A stretch of 27,857 nt of DNA from JALHSW01 sp038321755. Lineage in GTDB: Bacteria; Actinomycetota; Acidimicrobiia; IMCC26256; PALSA-555. Positions 21,682 through 27,260 of this stretch are shown piece after piece. Within the stretch, counting starts at the first letter, position 1. Each line of letters opens with the position of its first letter. The stretch spans positions 1-27,857 of the forward strand of contig JBBQFJ010000030.1 in the NCBI GenBank assembly GCA_038321755.1, given 5' to 3'. The position numbers and the translations under genes were made by a program. The notes under the pieces were generated by a model. That model did not search any database. It was not told the origin of the DNA and worked only from the letters and a program-made list of their open reading frames with translations.

Positions 21682-22082
21682 GAGCGCTCCTGGTCGGGGG
21701 TAGAGAGGTCGGGGGTAGAGAGGTCGGGGTTAGAGAGGAGGTCGAGGACCTTCTCGGACGGACGCGCGATGACGGCGCGCTCGCCGAGGACGACGACCGG
21801 GCGCTCCATGAGCTCGGGGTGTGCCAGGAGCACCGCGACCACGGCGTCACGGCTCACGTACCCCTCGGGGTCGAGCCCCAGGTCGGCGAAGCGCTTGTCG
21901 TGGCGCACCAACGCGCCCGGCGGGTCGGAGATCGAGTCGACGATGCGCTCGAGCGTGGCGCGATCGGGCGGCGCCTTCAGGTACTCCACCACGTGGGCCG
22001 GCACGCCGCGCTCCTGCAGGATCTCGAGCGCACCGCGGGACTTGCTGCACTTCGGGTTGTGGAAGACCTCGACGGATTCCAT
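21678..22082 (-). CDS. arsC: Arsenate reductase-like protein (ArsC/Spx fold, glutaredoxin-dependent type)
   Basis: The 134-aa protein has the thioredoxin-like ArsC fold: VEVFHNPKCSKSRGALEIL with Cys12 preceded by His8, then Arg60 (PGALVRHDKRF), Arg94 (ERPVVVLGERAVIARP) and Arg107. These positions equal the known catalytic Cys12 and anion-binding Arg60/94/107 of plasmid R773 ArsC, so reduction of arsenate to arsenite is plausible. No arsenite exporter or ArsR is nearby, and the gene is coupled to an acyl-CoA dehydrogenase, so a housekeeping YfgD-like redox role is an alternative. ATG 22082 is chosen since homology starts there and TAGCCT lies 8 nt upstream; longer in-frame extensions are unsupported. 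The C-terminus ends in a repeated LSTPD encoded by a 15-bp tandem repeat. Confidence 0.88.
   Translation of the reverse strand: MESVEVFHNPKCSKSRGALEILQERGVPAHVVEYLKAPPDRATLERIVDSISDPPGALVRHDKRFADLGLDPEGYVSRDAVVAVLLAHPELMERPVVVLGERAVIARPSEKVLDLLSNPDLSTPDLSTPDQERS
21692..21736 (-). repeat. 15-bp tandem repeat (3 copies) at the 3' end of arsC
   Basis: ggtcgggggtagaga (plus-strand reading) occurs at 21692-21706 and 21707-21721 and with one mismatch at 21722-21736. It encodes LSNPD-LSTPD-LSTPD just before the arsC stop and keeps the frame. Confidence 0.93.
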
Positions 22083-22090
22083 GGCCCAGG

Positions 22091-22100
22091 AGGCTACCGT
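22091..22100. promoter_or_regulatory. Bidirectional overlapping -10 (AGGCTACCGT) for arsC and the ferritin-like gene
   Basis: On the minus strand TAGCCT (22096-22091) ends 8 nt before the arsC ATG at 22082, the leaderless spacing. On the plus strand TACCGT (22095-22100) would start the leadered ferritin-like message, whose start codon is at 22162 with a Shine-Dalgarno. The 10-mer is the exact reverse complement of the one at 10107-10116. Confidence 0.58.
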
Positions 22101-22115
22101 TGGGTAACTCACCCG

Positions 22116-22151
22116 ACCCAGCCCGCCCACCCAGCCCGCCCACCCAGCCCG
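22116..22151 (+). repeat. 13-bp tandem repeat, 2.8 copies, running into a Shine-Dalgarno
   Basis: The units acccagcccgccc are at 22116-22128 and 22129-22141, and the first ten bases of a third copy are at 22142-22151. The third copy ends where GGAGG (22151-22155), the ribosome-binding site of the ferritin-like gene, begins. It is C-rich, so the transcribed leader would be C-rich and single-stranded. Confidence 0.92.
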
Positions 22152-22161
22152 GAGGCAAGGC

Positions 22162-23289
22162 ATGACCGACTTCAAGGTGCTCGGACGCGAGGATGCGAAC
22201 AGCATCGAATCGATCCTCGCCGACGACGCGATCGACTTCGGGACGGCGGTGCACCAGGCCCACGTCGGCGGCGACGCAATCTTCACCTGGGACTACGAGC
22301 GCACCCGTGAGGGACTCGGCAAGCTCTACGAGCGGGCCAAGACCTCACAGTGGAACGGCTCGACCGATCTGGACTGGTCGATCGACGTCGACGTCGAGAA
22401 GGTCGCGCTCGAGATGCAGGCCGCGATCGCGCACCTGCGCGATCGGCTCGTGGGAATCCCGAACTCGCCCCTGAAGACCTGGGGTGACGAGCAATGGACC
22501 CAGCTCGCGATCGAGGCGTTCAACTGGAGGATGAGCCAGTTCCTCCACGGCGAGCAGGGCGCACTCATCTGCACGGCCAAGATCGTCGAGACGGTGCCGT
22601 GGATCGACGCCAAGTACTACGCCTCGACGCAGGTGATGGACGAGGCACGCCACGTCGAGGTCTTCGCGCGGTACCTCGACACCAAGCTCGATGGCCACTA
22701 CGCCGTGAACCCAGCCCTCCAGCTGCTGATCGACGACATCATCGGCGACACGCGCTGGGACATGACCTACATGGGCATGCAGATCATGATCGAGGGCCTC
22801 GCGCTCGCGGCGTTCGGGTTCATGCACGCCACCACTCAGGAGCCGCTGCTCAAGCAGCTCCTCCGTTACGTGATGAGCGACGAGGCCCGCCACGTGGCGT
22901 TCGGGGTCCTGTCGCTGCAGGAGTACTACCAGGGGCTCAGCGGCACGGAGATCCGTGAGCGCCAGGAGTTCGCGTTCGAAGCCGCGCTCCGCATGCGCGA
23001 CCGGCTGATGATGCAGGCGGTCTGGGAGAAGTGCGGCATCGACCGTGCGACGATCACGCGCATGTTGTTCGAGATCAAGCAGCCGGGCGTGAACCCGTTC
23101 CAGGCGGCGCTCTTCTCGAAGATCGTCCCGAACTGCAAGAAGCTCGGGCTGCTCGATGCCGGTGACGGTTGGCTGCGCGACCGGTTCACGGAGATCGGCG
23201 TGATCGAGTACGAGAACGCCCCCGACACCGAGGTCGAGTACGCGCTCCTCGATGCGGTCGCGGCCGACCGCGCGGCGGCCAACGCCTAG
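22162..23289 (+). CDS. Ferritin-like diiron protein (RNR-R2/AurF-like superfamily)
   Basis: The 375-aa all-helical protein carries a complete carboxylate-bridged diiron ligand set: Glu131 (HGEQGAL), Glu161 and His164 (DEARHVEVF), Glu211 (MIEGLAL), and Glu241 and His244 (DEARHVAFG). The two identical DEARH motifs and the spacing are typical of ribonucleotide-reductase-R2-like and ferritin-like oxygenases (relatives include AurF-type N-oxygenases). Such proteins activate O2 to oxidise an organic substrate; the substrate here is unknown. Hydrophobic helices around 200-222 are core helices rather than membrane segments. GGAGG lies 6 nt upstream of ATG 22162. It is divergent from arsC/acyl-CoA dehydrogenase, and its TAG stop overlaps the reverse-strand stop of aat in a CTAG palindrome. 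Confidence 0.85.
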   Translation: MTDFKVLGREDANSIESILADDAIDFGTAVHQAHVGGDAIFTWDYERTREGLGKLYERAKTSQWNGSTDLDWSIDVDVEKVALEMQAAIAHLRDRLVGIPNSPLKTWGDEQWTQLAIEAFNWRMSQFLHGEQGALICTAKIVETVPWIDAKYYASTQVMDEARHVEVFARYLDTKLDGHYAVNPALQLLIDDIIGDTRWDMTYMGMQIMIEGLALAAFGFMHATTQEPLLKQLLRYVMSDEARHVAFGVLSLQEYYQGLSGTEIRERQEFAFEAALRMRDRLMMQAVWEKCGIDRATITRMLFEIKQPGVNPFQAALFSKIVPNCKKLGLLDAGDGWLRDRFTEIGVIEYENAPDTEVEYALLDAVAADRAAANA

Positions 23290-24023
23290 CCGCGCGAACC
23301 CGTGATCGTCAGCTGCGGACGCGCGATCGCTTCGGCGACCATCTCCAGGTAGCGAGGGCGCGGCACCTCGACCGCGCCGAGCGATCCGAGGTGGTCGGTG
23401 CACCACTGCACATCGAACAGCGTGGCACCCCCGGCGCGGAGGCGTTCCACGAGTGCCACGAACGCGACCTTTGATGCGTCGGTGCGCCGGTGGAACATCG
23501 ACTCGCCGGCGAAGAGCCCACCGATCGCGACGCCATAGATCCCACCCGTGAGCTCATGAGCGCCCTCGGCGCCCTCGCTCCACACCTCGAGGCTGTGCGC
23601 ACGGCCCTGCTCGTGCAGCGAGACGTACGCCTCGACGAAGGAGTCGTCGATCCAACCGTGCGGCCGGTTCGGATCACCGCACGCGCGCATCACCGCCTCG
23701 AACTCGGTGTCGACGGTCACCGTGAACCGTCCGATCGACCGGCGCAGTGACCGGCTGATGTGCACGCCGTCGAGCGGCACGATCCCCCGCGGGTCCGGCG
23801 ACCACCACCCCAGCGGACCACCTCGGGCGAGGCGCATCGGGAACAGCCCCTGGGCATACGCCGCGAGCAGGGTGGCAGGCCGGAGGTCCGCGCCGACGCC
23901 GATGATCTCCTCACCAGGGGCGGCGTCGGCGGGATCGGGGAACGCCCAGCCGGTCAGTGGTGCCTCACGCGCCGGACTACGTCCCGGCGCAGAAGCCGAC
24001 CGCGTCGGTGTCGAGCGTCCCAT
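23286..24023 (-). CDS. aat: Leucyl/phenylalanyl-tRNA-protein transferase
   Basis: The 245-aa cytosolic enzyme transfers Leu or Phe from aminoacyl-tRNA to N-terminal Arg/Lys of proteins, marking them for ClpS/ClpAP-type degradation by the N-degron pathway. Family motifs are clear: GVGADLRPATLLAAYAQGLFPM (42-63), WWSPDPRGIVPLDGVHISRSLRR (73-95), EAYVSLHEQGRAHSLEVW (131-148), GGIYGVAIGGLFAGESMFHR (160-179) and FDVQWCTDHLGSLGA (203-217). ATG 24023 is used although it overlaps the upstream gene by 47 bp. The first 24 residues are not conserved, but no other ATG/GTG/TTG lies before the conserved TGWAFPDP; a CTG start at 23957 is possible. Two of the three terminal genes here run on the minus strand with this one last. 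Confidence 0.92.
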   Translation of the reverse strand: MGRSTPTRSASAPGRSPAREAPLTGWAFPDPADAAPGEEIIGVGADLRPATLLAAYAQGLFPMRLARGGPLGWWSPDPRGIVPLDGVHISRSLRRSIGRFTVTVDTEFEAVMRACGDPNRPHGWIDDSFVEAYVSLHEQGRAHSLEVWSEGAEGAHELTGGIYGVAIGGLFAGESMFHRRTDASKVAFVALVERLRAGGATLFDVQWCTDHLGSLGAVEVPRPRYLEMVAEAIARPQLTITGSRG

Positions 24024-24798
24024 CCGCGCACCGCAGGTTCGAGTTGTTGTGCGAGAAGACGCCCTCGGGGCTCTCCCAACCCGGCACGACCCACGCGTGC
24101 ACCATCCACGTCGTGACGCTCAGCAGCCGGCCGCCCTTGGAAGCGCACTGCTCCTGGGTGACGTCGGAGTCGGCGGGGAACGGAACCTCGATCCCGTTCG
24201 GCGAGTACTTGATGCACACGTTGCTGTGGCGGTGCCAGTGGTCATTCGGCCCGGCAAAGCCCTCGGGCGCGGCCGCACTCAGCGAGTTGTACATCAGACC
24301 GACGACTCGAGAGTCGGGCGACGTGCCCGCGTAGATGTAGGTGTCGGGATGCCCGGCGTCGACGCCGCCGGTCCCGGTCAGTCCCTTCCCGGTGACGCCG
24401 ACGTAGTGCGCGCCACTCCCCGGCGCGAAGCCACCGGCCAGCACGAAGCCGGCTGCGGTTGCGTCCGCCACGGTCGGCATCGCCAGCGCGGCTCCACGGG
24501 CGGCCACGAGCTGTCCGGCGAGCGCTTCGCGGGTCGTCACGTCGAGCGGGACGTCCGGGAGCGTCTCGGCCGCGATGTCCTGCGCCTTGACCCCGGTGAC
24601 GACATGACCGTTCTCGACGACTGGCACCGCGCCGTGCGAGTGGCCGGCGTTTGCGGGTGCGGTGACCGACCCGTCAGCCCCCGACGTCGCGGCGACCGGC
24701 GCCACGATCGAGCGCGTGTCGCCGGAGTCGGCGAGCACGATCGTCGCAGCCCCGATCATGAACCCCAACAGCCCCACCGCGAGCCAGCGAGCGATCAT
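23977..24798 (-). CDS. Secreted or membrane-anchored protein of unknown function with HWHRH and four cysteines
   Basis: I do not recognise this 273-aa protein. The N-terminus (MIARWLAVGLLGFMIGAATIVLADS) is a signal peptide or single membrane anchor. Residues 28-60 are a low-complexity Ala/Gly/Ser linker with a HSH. The conserved-looking C-terminal half has AHYVGVTGKGL, TYIYAGTSPDSRVVGLMYNSLS, DHWHRHSNVCIKYSPNGIEV (186-205), WMVHAWVVPGWESPEGVFSH (231-250) and C-terminal CADG/FCAGT. His187/189/191, His234 and His250 could bind a metal ion, and Cys195, 218, 257 and 270 could form two disulfides, which suits the cell exterior. GAGGGGAG (24810-24803) is a good Shine-Dalgarno for ATG 24798. A TACGCT box (24848-24843) may be its -10. 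It overlaps the start of aat by 47 bp. Confidence 0.82.
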   Translation of the reverse strand: MIARWLAVGLLGFMIGAATIVLADSGDTRSIVAPVAATSGADGSVTAPANAGHSHGAVPVVENGHVVTGVKAQDIAAETLPDVPLDVTTREALAGQLVAARGAALAMPTVADATAAGFVLAGGFAPGSGAHYVGVTGKGLTGTGGVDAGHPDTYIYAGTSPDSRVVGLMYNSLSAAAPEGFAGPNDHWHRHSNVCIKYSPNGIEVPFPADSDVTQEQCASKGGRLLSVTTWMVHAWVVPGWESPEGVFSHNNSNLRCADGTLDTDAVGFCAGT

Positions 24799-24842
24799 CG
24801 AGCTCCCCTCTCGGTCACCACTCGATCGTGGCGACGTGGGAC

Positions 24843-24898
24843 AGCGTAACCCTGCGCCCGCCCAGGGGAGCGAGATGTGGCGGCGCCGGGGCTAGCCT
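24843..24898. promoter_or_regulatory. Divergent promoter region with candidate -10 boxes on each strand
   Basis: TACGCT on the minus strand (24848-24843) would serve the secreted protein gene with a leader of about 35 nt. TAGCCT on the plus strand (24893-24898) would serve the Rpf-like gene with a leader of about 43 nt. The boxes do not overlap here, in contrast to 10107, 22091 and 26786. Confidence 0.4.
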
Positions 24899-24948
24899 CG
24901 ACGGCAGCGCGGCCGTCGCGTCGGACGACTTCGCGCCACCACGACACC

Positions 24949-25905
24949 ATGCCTGCTGACCCCCTCCTCCGGCCCCCACCCGCCCCGCTCCGGCGGCTCG
25001 CTCCGGCCCTCGTAGGGATGGTGGCCCTCCTGGCCATGACACTGGCCGTGAGTGCCCCGGCCGGCGCCGATCCGCGCCAGGACTCCGACGCGACCGTGAA
25101 TGCCCTCCGCGCCGAGGCCGACCGTGCGGCCGCCGAGTACCTCGACGCCCTCACCGCGAGCCAGGCACTCGACGTGCAGATGGCTGCGATCGAGGCCCGA
25201 CTCCCCGACCTCGCGGCACGCCGGCTCGTCCTCCTGGGCCACGCCGAGGATCGTGCCGTCGCCGCGTACAAGCGGTCGGGCGCGCAGCTCGGGCTGATCA
25301 TCGCGAGCGGCGACGCCCTCACCGCTGCACGGCGAACGCGATGGCTCGACCGGCTCAACGAGCGCGACAACTCCGCCTTCGACGAGCTGGTGCGCGTGTC
25401 GAAGGAGCTCGAGACGCAGCGCCAGCAGCTCCGCGATGCTCGTGTCACGCAGACCCAAGCACTCGCCCAGCTCGATGCCAAGGGGCGGGACATCGATGCG
25501 AAGCTCCAGGCGGCCGAGGACCGCAGCCGCGAGCTGGCCGCGCAAGCCGCGAAGGCCGCGGCCGCGCCGGCGCGTCCGGTCGTCCCGAAGGGAGCCGGCG
25601 GTGCCGCGCCGGTCGCACCTCCCGACTACCAGCCCACACCGGGTGCACACCCGAACCACGACGATCCGTTCCTCGTCTGCACCCGTGCCCACGAAGGCAG
25701 CTACACCTCGTACAACCCGGCCGGGCCCTACATGGGCGCGTACCAGTTCCTCCAGTCGACCTGGAACAGCGCGGCGAACCACGCCGGACGCTCGGACCTG
25801 GTCGGCGTCCCCCCGAACACGGCGTCCCCGTACGACCAGGACGACGTCGCGTGGGCGCTGTACCAGTGGCGCGGCGCCGGTCCCTGGGGAGGTCGCTGCG
25901 CCTGA
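24949..25905 (+). CDS. Secreted coiled-coil protein with Rpf/transglycosylase-like C-terminal domain
   Basis: The 318-aa precursor has a signal peptide (RRLAPALVGMVALLAMTLAVSAPAGA, cleavage likely after Ala40), a long Ala/Glu/Arg-rich coiled coil (about 45-205, as in peptidoglycan-hydrolase activators), a Pro/Ala linker (206-235) and a C-terminal transglycosylase-like domain of 80 residues: FLVCTRAHEGSYTSYNPAGPY, MGAYQFLQSTWN, then AWALYQWRGAGPWGGRCA. Glu249 is the expected catalytic acid, and Cys244/Cys317 form the disulfide typical of resuscitation-promoting-factor domains. It should cleave or bind peptidoglycan outside the membrane, with the coiled coil perhaps contacting an FtsX-like partner. 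ATG 24949 is chosen over GTG 24877 because the candidate -10 at 24893 lies between them. The stop codon forms the loop of a 10-bp hairpin. Confidence 0.87.
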   Translation: MPADPLLRPPPAPLRRLAPALVGMVALLAMTLAVSAPAGADPRQDSDATVNALRAEADRAAAEYLDALTASQALDVQMAAIEARLPDLAARRLVLLGHAEDRAVAAYKRSGAQLGLIIASGDALTAARRTRWLDRLNERDNSAFDELVRVSKELETQRQQLRDARVTQTQALAQLDAKGRDIDAKLQAAEDRSRELAAQAAKAAAAPARPVVPKGAGGAAPVAPPDYQPTPGAHPNHDDPFLVCTRAHEGSYTSYNPAGPYMGAYQFLQSTWNSAANHAGRSDLVGVPPNTASPYDQDDVAWALYQWRGAGPWGGRCA

Positions 25906-25915
25906 CGCAGCGACC
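25891..25915. terminator. Perfect 10-bp hairpin centred on the stop codon, between convergent genes
   Basis: GGTCGCTGCG (25891-25900) pairs perfectly with CGCAGCGACC (25906-25915) around the loop CCTGA, which contains the TGA stop of the Rpf-like gene (25903-25905). It lies 12 bp from the end of the convergent SDR gene and could act in both directions, though neither side has a T-run. Confidence 0.7.
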
Positions 25916-25926
25916 GCTCGACTCCC

Positions 25927-26742
25927 TCAGCCCGTCCAGGCCGGGAGCATCGCACCCATCAGGTCCTCGTCCGAGGTCGTGCGCCACGCGGCCAGCATCG
26001 CGACCGCCATCGGGTCGCACGCGACGCGCAACGGTGCCTCGTCGTCGAGGATCGCGTCGGCGATGGCGGTCGCCGCGTCGGCGCTCGACGTGATCTGGTC
26101 GTTGATCGCGCTCCGCCCCTCGTAGTACCGCTTCGCCATCGCCTCGTAGTCGGGGTCGTTGATCGCTTCGGGCGGCTTCGCCGAGCCCGCCAGCATGTCG
26201 GTGTCGATCGGTCCGGGGAGGATCTCCAGCACGCGCACCCCGAACGGCGCGAGCTCGGCGCGGAGGCTCTCCCCGATCGCGCTGATCGCGGCCTTGCTCG
26301 AGCGGTAGGGCGCGTAGAACGGCACCGGAGCGAACATCGACGACGACGAGATGTTGCAGAGCACTGCACCGTTCGCGCGGCGAAGCGCGGGGATCGCCCG
26401 CCGGGTGACCTCGATCAGGCCGAACACGTTCGTCTCGAACATGTCGCGCCAGAGCTCCATCGGCGTCGCCTCGAAGGGTGGGTGCTCACGCTCGACCGCC
26501 GCATTGTTGACCAGGACGCGCAGGTCGTCGGGGAGGTGGATGGAGTCGGGGTCCGTGACGTCGAGACGCTCGACCCGCAGCGCGCCACCGGTGGCGGCGA
26601 CCTCCTCGACCAGCTCGGCCCCCGCCTCGGGCGTCCGCATCGTGGCGACGACCTCGAAGCCGCGCGTGGCGAGCTCGAGTGCGACCGCTCGGCCGATGCC
26701 TCGGCTCGCGCCGGTGACGACTGCGGTTCCCTCCGCCTGCAT
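25927..26742 (-). CDS. Short-chain dehydrogenase/reductase (SDR)
   Basis: The 271-aa protein is a classical SDR: VVTGASRGIGRAVA (8-21), DVTDPDS (61-67), LVNNAAVERE (77-86), ISSSS (131-135) and the catalytic Tyr146/Lys150 in YRSSK, followed by LEILPGPIDTDM. The TMRTPEA end of strand two, with arginine, suggests NADP. The C-terminal region (AIADAILDDEAPLRVACDPMA) is typical of SDRs of the YbbO/oxidoreductase type that act on lipophilic or retinol-like alcohols. ATG 26742 has a good purine-rich Shine-Dalgarno (AGAGGGGGAG at 26754-26745). Its likely -10 TAGACT (26791-26786) is part of a bidirectional element with the DUF427 gene. The substrate is unknown. Confidence 0.88.
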   Translation of the reverse strand: MQAEGTAVVTGASRGIGRAVALELATRGFEVVATMRTPEAGAELVEEVAATGGALRVERLDVTDPDSIHLPDDLRVLVNNAAVEREHPPFEATPMELWRDMFETNVFGLIEVTRRAIPALRRANGAVLCNISSSSMFAPVPFYAPYRSSKAAISAIGESLRAELAPFGVRVLEILPGPIDTDMLAGSAKPPEAINDPDYEAMAKRYYEGRSAINDQITSSADAATAIADAILDDEAPLRVACDPMAVAMLAAWRTTSDEDLMGAMLPAWTG

Positions 26743-26785
26743 CGCTCCCCCTCTGGGCGCCGCGTGTCGGTCGCCTGGTTCCGGG

Positions 26786-26795
26786 AGTCTACGGT
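26786..26795. promoter_or_regulatory. Bidirectional overlapping -10 (AGTCTACGGT) for the SDR and DUF427 genes
   Basis: On the plus strand TACGGT (26790-26795) ends 8 nt before ATG 26804, the leaderless spacing. On the minus strand TAGACT (26791-26786) would give a leader of about 36 nt for the SDR gene, which has a Shine-Dalgarno. Both boxes share the central TA, as at 10107 and 22091. Confidence 0.58.
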
Positions 26796-26803
26796 TGAGC
26801 GGC

Positions 26804-27232
26804 ATGGACCCCGCTGGACACACCCTCGGCTACGAACCCGAGGCACGACACGTCGAGATCCAGGTCGACGGCGTCACGATCGCCACCTCGGATCGGGCGC
26901 TCATCGTGCGCGAGACCGGCCTCCCTCCTCGCCACTACCTGCCGCGCGACGACGTCCGCCTCGACCTCACGACGCCGAGCCCCACCGCCACGGCCTGCCC
27001 CTTCAAGGGTCAGGCCGTCTACTTCCACTTCGACGTCGACGGCACGGAGCACCGCGATCTTGCCTGGAGCTACGAGCGGCCGATCAAGGGTGCCGAACCG
27101 CTCACCGAGCTCGTCTGCTTCTTCGACGAGCGGGTCGACGTCCTCGTCGAGGGCGAGCTCCAAGCCCGTCCGGAGACGGCATGGTCCCCCTCGACGCTGA
27201 ACGTCTCGGCGGACGAGCTGCCCGCTCCCTAG
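26804..27232 (+). CDS. DUF427 domain protein
   Basis: The 142-aa protein has the beta-rich DUF427 fold: VEIQVDGVTIATSDRALIVRETGLPPRHYLP (18-47), the family hallmark TACPFKGQAVYFHF (63-76) with Cys65, then DLAWSYERP (85-93), LVCFFDERVDVLVEG (103-117) and a short tail. DUF427 proteins are widespread in actinobacteria and proteobacteria as small cytosolic proteins of unknown function. The gene lacks a Shine-Dalgarno and has TACGGT 8 nt upstream of its ATG. It is divergent from an SDR and ends 28 bp from the convergent MFS gene. Confidence 0.92.
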   Translation: MDPAGHTLGYEPEARHVEIQVDGVTIATSDRALIVRETGLPPRHYLPRDDVRLDLTTPSPTATACPFKGQAVYFHFDVDGTEHRDLAWSYERPIKGAEPLTELVCFFDERVDVLVEGELQARPETAWSPSTLNVSADELPAP

Positions 27233-27260
27233 CGCGGCTCGGACGGGCGCACACGGGTGA

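Noticed and set aside
23957..24023. Possible frameshift or misannotated N-terminus of aat because it overlaps the upstream gene by 47 bp
   Set aside because: The frame is intact and all aat motifs are in one frame; an overlapping ATG or a non-standard CTG start explains it better than an error.
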